Source of the DNA: Burkholderiales bacterium
Lineage (GTDB): Bacteria; Pseudomonadota; Gammaproteobacteria; Burkholderiales; Burkholderiaceae_C
DNA length: 8,293 nucleotides
Direction of reading: 5' to 3'
Assembly (NCBI GenBank): GCA_947448105.1
Contig: CANFNE010000105.1
Location: forward strand, 1-8,293
Shown: piece by piece, positions 1-5,932 of the stretch
How positions within the stretch are numbered: position 1 is the stretch's first letter
Layout: each line of letters begins with the position of its first letter
Made by a program: the position numbers and the translations under genes
Notes under the pieces: model-generated
Seen by the model: only the letters and a program-made list of their open reading frames with translations
Databases searched by the model: none
What the model was told of the DNA's origin: nothing

Positions 1-382
1 CCTGGTGCTCGCCACCCTGCACACCAACGACGCCGCCAGCGCGGTGACGCGACTGACCGACATGGGCGTGGAACCGTTTTTGCTGAGCTCCTCGCTCCTG
101 GGTGTGCTGGCCCAGCGCCTGGTGCGCAAGCGCTGCACTGCCTGCAGCGGCTCGGGCTGCGCCCAGTGCGGCCACACTGGCTACGCCGGGCGCACCGGGG
201 TGTTTGAGCTGCTGGTGACCGACGACGCCATCCGCGCCCAGATCCACAACCAGGCGTCCGAAGCTGCCATCCGCGACGCGGCCCTGGCCAGCGGCATGGT
301 GCTGATGCGCGACGACGGCCAGCGCCTGGTAGACGCCGGCATCACCACGCGCGAAGAGCTGCTGCGCGTGACGCGCGACTGA
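1..382 (+). CDS. gspE: Type II secretion ATPase GspE, C-terminal part (5' end outside window)
   Basis: Only the last 126 or so codons are present; the frame is open to the left edge (codon phase starts at base 2). GspE is the cytoplasmic hexameric ATPase that powers pseudopilus assembly in type II secretion. The visible part begins in the ATPase core with the conserved LATLHTNDA segment (the His box of secretion ATPases), followed by the usual helix and AQRLVRKRC. Next comes a cysteine cluster, CTACSGSGCAQC, then the conserved GYAGRTGVFELL and a helical C-terminal tail. The four cysteines form two CxxC pairs, as in the zinc-binding subdomain of GspE, but only four residues separate the pairs, whereas many GspE proteins have a loop of about 30. 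Walker A and B lie upstream of the window. gspF follows after 20 bases, which supports GspE over the related PilB, although PilB-like ATPases share most of these motifs. Confidence 0.88.
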   Translation, partial: LVLATLHTNDAASAVTRLTDMGVEPFLLSSSLLGVLAQRLVRKRCTACSGSGCAQCGHTGYAGRTGVFELLVTDDAIRAQIHNQASEAAIRDAALASGMVLMRDDGQRLVDAGITTREELLRVTRD

Positions 383-402
383 GCGCCCAAGGCCTTTGAT
401 TC

Positions 403-1626
403 ATGCCCGCTTACGCTTTTGAAGCCCTGACGGCCGACGGCCAATTGCAACGGGGCACGCTCGAGGCTGATTCGGCCAAAGCCGCGCGCACGCAGTTGCG
501 CGCGCAATCACTGGTGCCGCTCAAAGTCGAAGCCGTCACTTCAGGGGCGCAGGGTGATGCGGGCGCCAATACGGGCCTGTTTCGCCGCCGCGTGTTCCAT
601 TCCAGTGCCCTGAGCGTGTGGACGCGCCAGCTGGCCAGTCTGGTGGCCTCAGGCCTGCCGCTGGAGCGGGCGCTCGCATCCCTGAGCACCGAAGCCGAGC
701 GCGAGGCCGAGCGCAATCTGGTGGCCGATTTGCGTGCGGAAGTCAACAGCGGCAGCACGTTTGCCAAAGCGCTGGCGCGCCACCCTGGCGAGTTTTCAGG
801 CATTTTTGTGGCCGTGGTGGGCGCAGGCGAGCAAAGCGGTAGCTTGGGCGCCGTGCTGGAACACCTGGCCAATGACCTGGAAGACCAGCAGGCCTTGAAC
901 GCCAAGCTGCTGGGTGCAGCGCTTTACCCGGCCATCGTCAGCCTGGTGGCGCTGTGCATCGTGGTTTTTTTGGTGACCTACGTGGTGCCACAGGTGGCCA
1001 GCGTGTTTGCCGGCAGCAAGCGCGCCCTGCCCCTGCTCACCGTGCTGATGCTCGGTGTCAGTAGCGTTGTACGCAACTACGGCTGGCTGCTGCTGCTGAC
1101 GGTGGTGGCGGGCTCAGTGGGCTTGCGCCTGGCGCTGCGCGCGAGTGCGCTGCGCTACCGGTTTGACGCAGCGTGGCTGGGCATTCCGGTGGTGGGCAAG
1201 CTCTCGCGCAGCTTCAATACCGCGCGCTTTGCCAGCACCCTGGCCATGCTCTCGGGCGCGGGCGTGCCGATCCTCAAAGCCCTGCAAGCCGCCGCCGACA
1301 CCCTGAGCAACCAAGCCATGCGCCAGGACGCACAAGATGCGCTGGTCGCAGTACGCGAGGGCGCGCCGCTGGCCTCAGCCCTGGCGCAAAAGAAACGCTT
1401 TCCGCCGCTGCTTGCCATGTTTGCCCGCCTGGGCGAACAAACCGGCCAGTTGCCGCTGATGCTGCAACGCGCCGCCACCCAACTCAGCACCGAAGTGCAG
1501 CGCCGCGCCATGGGCCTGGCCACGCTGCTCGAACCCCTCTTGATCGTGGCCATGGGCCTGGTGGTGATGCTGATCGTGCTGGCGGTGCTGCTGCCGATCA
1601 TTGAAATGAACCAGTTGGTGAAATAG
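403..1626 (+). CDS. gspF: Type II secretion inner-membrane platform protein GspF
   Basis: Complete 407-residue protein, normal length for GspF, the polytopic inner-membrane platform protein that contacts the GspE ATPase and GspL. It starts MPAYAFEALTADGQ, the typical GspF amino end, which supports the ATG at 403; an AAGG at 389-392 is a modest ribosome-binding site. Two copies of the T2SSF domain are visible, roughly residues 68-190 and 270-393, each with the family's Gly-rich helix hairpins: GAGEQSG near residue 142 and RLGEQTG in the second copy. Hydrophobic membrane segments lie at about residues 172-195, 212-243 and 375-401. The gene sits 20 bases after gspE and is surely co-transcribed with it. 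No gspG or other pseudopilin gene follows; the next gene converges from the other strand. PilC of type IV pili is a paralogue, but the gspE partner and the amino end favour GspF. Confidence 0.93.
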   Translation: MPAYAFEALTADGQLQRGTLEADSAKAARTQLRAQSLVPLKVEAVTSGAQGDAGANTGLFRRRVFHSSALSVWTRQLASLVASGLPLERALASLSTEAEREAERNLVADLRAEVNSGSTFAKALARHPGEFSGIFVAVVGAGEQSGSLGAVLEHLANDLEDQQALNAKLLGAALYPAIVSLVALCIVVFLVTYVVPQVASVFAGSKRALPLLTVLMLGVSSVVRNYGWLLLLTVVAGSVGLRLALRASALRYRFDAAWLGIPVVGKLSRSFNTARFASTLAMLSGAGVPILKALQAAADTLSNQAMRQDAQDALVAVREGAPLASALAQKKRFPPLLAMFARLGEQTGQLPLMLQRAATQLSTEVQRRAMGLATLLEPLLIVAMGLVVMLIVLAVLLPIIEMNQLVK

Positions 1627-1652
1627 GCGGCGCGGGCGCCACACGGCTAGCG

Positions 1653-2039
1653 CTATTTCCCGTCGAAAAGAGCCTGCAATCCATGGACGAACCATTGTGC
1701 TTGCTCGACAGCCCATTGCGCCTGCGCTAGCTCCAAGGCGTCGCCGCGGTAGTCCGCCAGCAGGCGCAAATCCTCGACCTTGTTAAACGACTTGCCGAGC
1801 TCCACCGACACGCGCCCAGTTTTGACCAAGCGCAAACTAAAAAATGAAATCAAGCCGCTATGGGACTTGATGCCCAAGACTTGATCCACGCCGCCGTCGG
1901 CTACGAGCGCTGCGCGGGCAGCGTCAAACATGGCGTAATAAGCGCGGTTGCAGCAACCATCGAAGTCACCGGACTGAAGCAACAAATCTGCAGACCGCAG
2001 CGCTACCAGAGATTTTTCAAAGAGCTCCTCGGGCGTCAC
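1653..2039 (-). CDS. HEPN-domain protein (partner of MNT nucleotidyltransferase)
   Basis: 128 residues from a GTG at 2039-2037. This start is chosen because the GTG overlaps the TGA of the upstream nucleotidyltransferase gene (GTGA, 4 bases) and gives VTPEELFEKSL, the usual amino end of the family. An ATG at 2120 in the same frame would add 27 residues that fall inside the neighbour and look non-coding. The protein is all-helical with the HEPN (PF05168-like) signature NRAYYAMFDAAR at residues 31-42, then KSHSG at 58-62 and FNKVEDLRLLADY at 85-97. HEPN proteins paired with MNT proteins are often toxin-antitoxin or defence modules in which HEPN is an RNase. I see no RX4-6H motif here, so nuclease activity is uncertain. 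Residue 39 is Asp in YYAMFDAA, where I recall His in many relatives. Local GC is lower than in neighbouring genes (29 of 60 for 1801-1860), suggesting acquisition by transfer. It ends 26 bases from the end of convergent gspF. Confidence 0.85.
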   Translation of the reverse strand: MTPEELFEKSLVALRSADLLLQSGDFDGCCNRAYYAMFDAARAALVADGGVDQVLGIKSHSGLISFFSLRLVKTGRVSVELGKSFNKVEDLRLLADYRGDALELAQAQWAVEQAQWFVHGLQALFDGK

Positions 2040-2365
2040 AGCACCACGCCCTGGGCCTTGATATTGATCAACAGCCGGGGATTGGAATAGTGCTCCGGGT
2101 GCTCCCATTCGTCCATCCATATGGGCAAAGGCTGGATGCGAATGCCCGTGTCGAGCAAGACTTCGTAAGCCAAGTCGTCCATCGCAAACTTCGTATCCAA
2201 AAAGTGACCGGCCTTACCGCGCAGCACGACGGCAACGTCAGCATCGCTTTCGGCCCGGTGGGTCTTGCGGGCTCTACTGCCGAACAAAATCGCCTGCTGC
2301 ACGTCAAACAAGGGCGCCAGCTTGGCACGAAATGCGGCGGTTGCGGTTTTGGTTTGGGCGTCCAT
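2036..2365 (-). CDS. MNT-type nucleotidyltransferase (HEPN partner)
   Basis: 109 residues starting MDAQTKTATAAF. The core is LFGSRARKTHRAESDADVAVV: Gly29-Ser30 followed by Asp41 and Asp43, the GS...DxD metal- and nucleotide-binding motif of the minimal nucleotidyltransferase (pol-beta) fold. Proteins of this kind paired with HEPN act as antitoxins, in characterised cases by adding AMP groups to the HEPN toxin. That role is inferred here from family and gene pairing. The tail has RIQPLPI and WEHPEHYSNP, a pattern I associate with this small subfamily. The third catalytic acid of pol-beta enzymes is not obvious; the likely position (RIQPLPI, residues 76-82) carries Gln78 where an acid would be expected. 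There is no good Shine-Dalgarno before the ATG, and I see no convincing promoter in the 133-base spacer upstream, so read-through from the cbb operon is possible. The next gene is translationally coupled by a 4-base overlap. Confidence 0.86.
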   Translation of the reverse strand: MDAQTKTATAAFRAKLAPLFDVQQAILFGSRARKTHRAESDADVAVVLRGKAGHFLDTKFAMDDLAYEVLLDTGIRIQPLPIWMDEWEHPEHYSNPRLLINIKAQGVVL

Positions 2366-2443
2366 TATTGACTTGAAAGGTGCGTCGGCGACTGGCTGAC
2401 GGCTTCAGTTTACTGGAACAAGCCGCTTGCCGGGCAGTTCTAA

Positions 2444-2487
2444 CGCACACGCCAACCGTAAGCGACATGGCTTGCGACGGCGTTGCG
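2444..2487 (-). other. Long imperfect hairpin just after cbbZ
   Basis: In the minus-strand transcript the outer arms CGCAACGCC and GGCGTGTGCG pair over 9 base pairs with one bulged G. After a small internal loop (GT against GTT), CGCAAGC pairs with GCTTACG with one mismatch, closing a 6-base loop. The structure starts 11 bases after the cbbZ stop codon. No U-run follows, so it is not a standard intrinsic terminator; it could protect the 3' end of the cbb mRNA, act as an attenuator, or work with Rho. A second, weaker hairpin lies at 2400-2425 (arms CGGCTT and AAGCCG, with inner CAG/CTG). Apart from these two, the 2366-2498 spacer holds no recognisable gene. Confidence 0.45.
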
Positions 2488-2498
2488 TAATACATGTG

Positions 2499-3176
2499 CT
2501 ATTCAATCGCCCCAATCGTGGCAATGATGCGGTCTGGCGCGCTGGCTGCAATCGGTTGGCCCATGTTGTAGCCATAGGGCACGGCCCAGACCGGCACGCC
2601 GGCGTTGCGCGCGGTGGCCACGTCGATGCTGGAGTCGCCCACAAACAAGGCCTCAGCTGCCGCCACACCAAACTGCGCCAGGCAGGCCAAGACGCCCTCG
2701 GGCGCAGGCTTTTTCGTGGCCAGGGTGTCGCCACAAATCACAGCGCCAAAGAACGGTGTGAGCCCATGGGCGTCGAGCACGGTTTGCGTGTAGGCGCTTT
2801 CCTTGTTGGTGACCACGGCCAGGTGCGCGCCGCGCTGGCGCAGTCGTTCCAGGGTTTGCACCACGTCGGCGTAGGGCTGGCTGCGGGTGCCGCAGCGCTG
2901 GGCATAGTGGGTCTTGAACACGGCGCCGATGTCGGCCAAAGCAGCAGACGCACGCACGTTCGCCTCGGTCTGGCCTTGGCTTGAGGCTAGCGCTTGGATG
3001 AGCAAGTTGTGCGTGCCGTGGCCGATCCAGTCGTTGACCTGCTGCTGCGCCACGGGTGCCAGCGCAAAGTGGCTCAGCGTGTCGTTGACCGCGTCGCAGA
3101 TCTCAGGGGCGGTTTCGACCAGGGTGCCGTCCAGGTCAAACATCACCAGGCGCGGGGCATTTGCGAATGGGTTCAT
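2499..3176 (-). CDS. cbbZ: Phosphoglycolate phosphatase (HAD family)
   Basis: 225 residues, the usual size for Gph/CbbZ. It hydrolyses 2-phosphoglycolate, made when RuBisCO reacts with oxygen, to glycolate; cytoplasmic. All four HAD motifs are visible: motif I FDLDGTL at residues 13-19 (nucleophile Asp14, acid/base Asp16), motif II Thr123 in VVTNKE, motif III Lys155/Lys156 in KKPAP, and motif IV GDSSID at 180-185 with Asp181 and Asp185. The helical cap lies at about residues 20-95, and the GYNMGQPI near residue 202 is typical of Gph proteins. The ATG overlaps the TGA of cbbP by four bases (ATGA), so translation is coupled to phosphoribulokinase. It is the last gene of the operon. In Ralstonia-type operons a transketolase gene sits between cbbP and cbbZ; it is absent here. 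The symbol gph would be equally valid. Confidence 0.92.
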   Translation of the reverse strand: MNPFANAPRLVMFDLDGTLVETAPEICDAVNDTLSHFALAPVAQQQVNDWIGHGTHNLLIQALASSQGQTEANVRASAALADIGAVFKTHYAQRCGTRSQPYADVVQTLERLRQRGAHLAVVTNKESAYTQTVLDAHGLTPFFGAVICGDTLATKKPAPEGVLACLAQFGVAAAEALFVGDSSIDVATARNAGVPVWAVPYGYNMGQPIAASAPDRIIATIGAIE

Positions 3177-4048
3177 GCCGCGCGCTTTTTGCGTTCCATC
3201 ATGCGCCAGATGAAGGGGGTGAAGATGAGTTGCATGGCCAACTCCATCTTGCCGCCGGGCACCACGATGGTGTTGGCGCGGCTCATGAAGCTGCCGTCGA
3301 TCATGCTGCGCAGGTACTGGAAATCGATTCCCTTGGGTTTGGCAAAGCGGATCACCACCATGCTCTCGTCAGGCGAGGGAATGTCGCGCGCAGTAAACGG
3401 GTTGCTGGTGTCGACCATGGGGACGCGCTGAAAATTGACGTGGGTGTGCATGAACTGCGGGCAAATGTAGTTCACATAGTCGGGCATGCGGCGCAGGATG
3501 GTGTCGGTCACCGCCTCGGTGCTGTAGCCGCGCTTGGATTTGTCGCGCCACAGTTTCTGGATCCACTCCAGATTGATCACCGGCACCACACCAATCAACA
3601 AGTCCGGGTGCTTGGCAATATTGACCTCTGGCGTGACCACCGCGCCGTGCAGGCCTTCGTAAAACAGCAAGTCGGTGCCGGCCGGCACGTCTTGCCACGG
3701 CGTGAAGGTGCCGGGCTCTTGCTTGTACGGTGCGGCTTCTTCAGGATCGTGCAGGTATTTGCGCTGTTTGCCGCTGCCGGTTTGGGCGTAGTCGCGAAAC
3801 AGGGCTTCGAGCTCGGGGAACATATTGTTTTCGGGGCCAAAGTGGCTGAAGTTTTTGTTGCCCTGCGCCTCGGCTTCGGCCAGGCGGATTTTCATTTCCT
3901 GGCGGTCGTGGCGGTGAAAGCTGTCGCCTTCGATGATGGCGGCGTTGACGCCTTCGCGGCGGAAGATGTTCTCAAACGTGCGGGTCACCGAGGTGGTACC
4001 CGCGCCGCTGGAGCCGGTGATGGCGATGATGGGGTGTTTTTCGGACAT
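3173..4048 (-). CDS. cbbP: Phosphoribulokinase, bacterial class I
   Basis: 291 residues, the length of class I (proteobacterial, octameric) phosphoribulokinase, which phosphorylates ribulose-5-phosphate with ATP to give the RuBisCO substrate ribulose-1,5-bisphosphate. The P-loop is GSSGAGTTS at residues 12-20, with Thr where most kinases have Lys, as is normal in this family. Asp42, His45 and Arg49 in EGDSFHRHDR fall at the numbers known for the Rhodobacter sphaeroides enzyme (catalytic base and substrate binding). Glu131 in LLFYEGLHG is the Walker B acid. Family members of this class are controlled allosterically by NADH and AMP rather than by thiol redox; the plant regulatory cysteines are not expected and I do not see them. 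A clear GGAGG (complement of 4053-4057) lies four bases before the ATG. It is 29 bases downstream of cbbF and overlaps cbbZ by four bases. Confidence 0.97.
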   Translation of the reverse strand: MSEKHPIIAITGSSGAGTTSVTRTFENIFRREGVNAAIIEGDSFHRHDRQEMKIRLAEAEAQGNKNFSHFGPENNMFPELEALFRDYAQTGSGKQRKYLHDPEEAAPYKQEPGTFTPWQDVPAGTDLLFYEGLHGAVVTPEVNIAKHPDLLIGVVPVINLEWIQKLWRDKSKRGYSTEAVTDTILRRMPDYVNYICPQFMHTHVNFQRVPMVDTSNPFTARDIPSPDESMVVIRFAKPKGIDFQYLRSMIDGSFMSRANTIVVPGGKMELAMQLIFTPFIWRMMERKKRAA

Positions 4049-4077
4049 GGAGCCTCCGGGGATTTTTATGGGTGAGA

Positions 4078-5169
4078 TCAGAAACGAAACAGGCTGCGCT
4101 CGGCAAACAGCGGGTTGTGTTCGGCTTGCGGGGCGGGTTCGCGGTGGTAGCGCTCAATGCGCTCGACCTCGTTGCGCGAGCCAAACACCAGGCCAATGCG
4201 CTGGTGCAGGGCGCCAGGCGCAATGGTGAGCATGGGCAGCTCGCCGGTGCTCGCGCGCCCGCCGGCTTGCTCCATCACCATGCCAATCGGGTTGGCCTCG
4301 TACAAAAGGCGCAGGCGCCCCGGTTTGCTCGGGTCTTTGGTGTCGCGCGGGTACATAAAGACGCCGCCGCGCATCAATATGCGGTGGGCCTCGGCCACCA
4401 TGCTGGCAATCCAGCGCATATTGAAGTCTTTGCCGCGCACACCGGTTTTGCCGGCCAGGCATTCGTCCACATAGCGCTTGACTGGCGCCTCCCAAAAGCG
4501 GCTGTTCGACGCATTGATGGCAAATTCCTGTGTGTCCGGCGGCACTTGGATGTGGGGGTGGGTCAGCATGAACTCGCCCAAGTTGGGGTCGAGCGTGAAG
4601 CCCTGCACGCCGTTGCCTAAGGTGAGCACCAGCATGGTGGTGGGGCCGTAAATGGCGTAGCCAGCGGCCACCTGCTGCGTGCCGGGCTGTAAGAAGTCGG
4701 CCTCGGTCACGTCGCGCCCGGTGTCCGGGCCGCGCAGCACCGAAAAAATACTCCCCACCGCCACGTTCACGTCGATGTTGCTCGAACCGTCGAGCGGGTC
4801 AAACACCAGCAGGTATTTACCGCGCGGGTACTGCGCAGGTATTTGGTAGGGCAGCTCCATCTCCTCAGACGCCAGGCCGGCCAGATTGCCCGCCCATTCG
4901 GTGCGCTGGATAAAGGCGGTATTGCTCAGCACGTCCAGCGTTTTTTGCGTCTCTCCCTGCACGTTGACGGCGCCGCCCAGCGCACTGTCAGCGTCGCCCA
5001 GCACGCCGCCCAGCGCGCCAAAGGCCACGCTGCGGGCAATGGCCTTGCAGGCCAGCGCGACGTCGAGGATCAGGGCGTTGAAGTCGCCGCTGGCGTCGGG
5101 AAATTTGCGGCGTTCCTCAATCAGGAACTGGGTCAGGGTGGAGCGCTTGGAATGCAAGGACTGGGGCAT
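4078..5169 (-). CDS. cbbF: Fructose-1,6-bisphosphatase, class I
   Basis: 363 residues. It hydrolyses fructose-1,6-bisphosphate to fructose-6-phosphate, feeding regeneration of ribulose-5-phosphate in the Calvin cycle; in some bacteria the same enzyme also takes sedoheptulose-1,7-bisphosphate. Class I motifs are visible: GETQKTLDVLSN at residues 72-83, the metal-binding ASEEMELP at 100-107 with Glu102/Glu103, FDPLDGSSNID at 123-133 with Asp124 and Asp127, and the substrate-binding GGVFMYPRDTKDPSKPGR stretch at about 265-285. The start ATG at 5169 gives a normal amino end (LTQFLIEERRKFP), although the ribosome-binding site is weak (GAG in CGAGTTGACCT). The gap to the upstream cbbY stop is 23 bases. 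A housekeeping fbp may exist elsewhere in the genome; the position between cbbY and cbbP is why I use the cbb symbol. Confidence 0.96.
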   Translation of the reverse strand: MPQSLHSKRSTLTQFLIEERRKFPDASGDFNALILDVALACKAIARSVAFGALGGVLGDADSALGGAVNVQGETQKTLDVLSNTAFIQRTEWAGNLAGLASEEMELPYQIPAQYPRGKYLLVFDPLDGSSNIDVNVAVGSIFSVLRGPDTGRDVTEADFLQPGTQQVAAGYAIYGPTTMLVLTLGNGVQGFTLDPNLGEFMLTHPHIQVPPDTQEFAINASNSRFWEAPVKRYVDECLAGKTGVRGKDFNMRWIASMVAEAHRILMRGGVFMYPRDTKDPSKPGRLRLLYEANPIGMVMEQAGGRASTGELPMLTIAPGALHQRIGLVFGSRNEVERIERYHREPAPQAEHNPLFAERSLFRF

Positions 5170-5192
5170 AGGTCAACTCGGGTAAATGAAAT

Positions 5193-5906
5193 TCAGGAAA
5201 GCTGCGCATGCCATTGGCGCAGCTGCGCCACGTCCACGCCGCCCAGGTCGGGCAAGACGCGCAGTGCGCCGTCAAAGCGGTGGTCGGCGGTGTAGCTGGT
5301 GGGCGTGATGACGGTGGCCAGCGCGGCGGCGCGCGCAGCTTGCAGGCCGTTGGCCGAATCCTCAAACGCCAGGCAAGCGCTGGCGGGCAAGCCCATGCGC
5401 TGCAGGGTTTGGAGGTAGACCTGGGGATGGGGCTTCTTGATAGGTGCGGTGGAAGCGTCCTCAATCACCGTAAAGAAGTGGCGCCAGTCCGGCCCCATGG
5501 CCTGGCGCAAGAGCGCCGAAATATTGACCGGCGAAGTGGTGGTGGCAATGGCCAGCGCCAGCCCGGCGCGGTGGGCCGATTCAATCAGCGACAGCACGCC
5601 CGGGCGCAACTGCACCTGGCCTTGTTTGACGCGGTCTTCATAGGCCGCAGTCTTGCACTCGTGCAGGCGCGCGATGGTGTCCGCCACGCCGTCACCGGCC
5701 ACATCCAGCATGCCAGCGCGCGTGCTGTTCCAGTAATGGCGGATGCGCTCTTTGCCGCCAGAGATGTGCAAAAGCTCGGTGTACAAGGCCTCGTCCCAGA
5801 CCCAGTCGAGCCCGTCCTGGGCAAAGGCCTGGTTAAAGGCCTCGCGGTGGGCGGATTCGGTATCGGCCAGGGTGCCATCGACGTCAAAAATCAGGGCTTG
5901 CAGCAT
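5193..5906 (-). CDS. cbbY: CbbY, HAD phosphatase, probable xylulose-1,5-bisphosphatase
   Basis: 237 residues, a HAD hydrolase of the CbbY type. Characterised CbbY (Rhodobacter sphaeroides, Arabidopsis) dephosphorylates xylulose-1,5-bisphosphate, a misfire product of RuBisCO that blocks its active site. Motif I FDVDGTLADTE is at residues 7-17 (Asp8 nucleophile, Asp10, and Glu17, a position used for substrate recognition in the family). The cap carries WVWDEALYTELL and GGKERI at 50-55 (Tyr42, Arg54). Motif II Thr122 is in IATTTSPVN, motif III Lys158 in KKPHPQVY, and motif IV FEDSANG at 181-187. The GGKERI cap motif distinguishes it from the other HAD phosphatase in this operon, which is phosphoglycolate phosphatase. 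It lies 26 bases downstream of cbbX, with AAAGGAA as ribosome-binding site. The Calvin-cycle role is firm from context and motifs; the exact substrate is inferred from the family. Confidence 0.94.
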   Translation of the reverse strand: MLQALIFDVDGTLADTESAHREAFNQAFAQDGLDWVWDEALYTELLHISGGKERIRHYWNSTRAGMLDVAGDGVADTIARLHECKTAAYEDRVKQGQVQLRPGVLSLIESAHRAGLALAIATTTSPVNISALLRQAMGPDWRHFFTVIEDASTAPIKKPHPQVYLQTLQRMGLPASACLAFEDSANGLQAARAAALATVITPTSYTADHRFDGALRVLPDLGGVDVAQLRQWHAQLS

Positions 5907-5910
5907 GGGT

Positions 5911-5926
5911 TTCCTTTGTTTTTTTT
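5911..5926 (-). promoter_or_regulatory. A-rich leader and ribosome-binding site of cbbY
   Basis: In the mRNA an unbroken run of eight A residues (complement of 5919-5926), then C, then AAAGGAA (complement of 5911-5917), precedes the cbbY ATG by four bases. It fills most of the short cbbX-cbbY gap and stands out in GC-rich DNA. Unstructured A-rich leaders often raise translation initiation; that role is inferred. Confidence 0.5.
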
Positions 5927-5932
5927 GTTGTT

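Noticed and set aside
1629..1640. Small GC hairpin (GGCG, CGGG loop, CGCC) between gspF and the HEPN gene as a bidirectional terminator
   Set aside because: Only a 4-base-pair stem and no T-run on either strand; too weak to call.
2040..2120. Longer HEPN protein starting at the ATG at 2120
   Set aside because: The extra 27 residues lie wholly inside the nucleotidyltransferase gene and lack family similarity; the GTG with the 4-base overlap is the usual coupled start.
4000..4015. Missing Walker A lysine in phosphoribulokinase as a sign of inactivation
   Set aside because: The GSSGAGTT form with Thr is normal for class I phosphoribulokinases, and the catalytic residues Asp42, His45, Arg49 and Glu131 are all present.
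3161..4075. Long plus-strand open frame (304 codons) opposite cbbP
   Set aside because: It is the reverse complement of a clear phosphoribulokinase gene; its product is His/Val/Gly-rich with no domain, a common by-product of GC-rich coding DNA.
2499..5906. The two HAD phosphatases as a duplicated gene
   Set aside because: They share only the superfamily motifs; caps and signature residues (GYNMGQPI versus GGKERI and FEDSANG) place them in separate families with different substrates.
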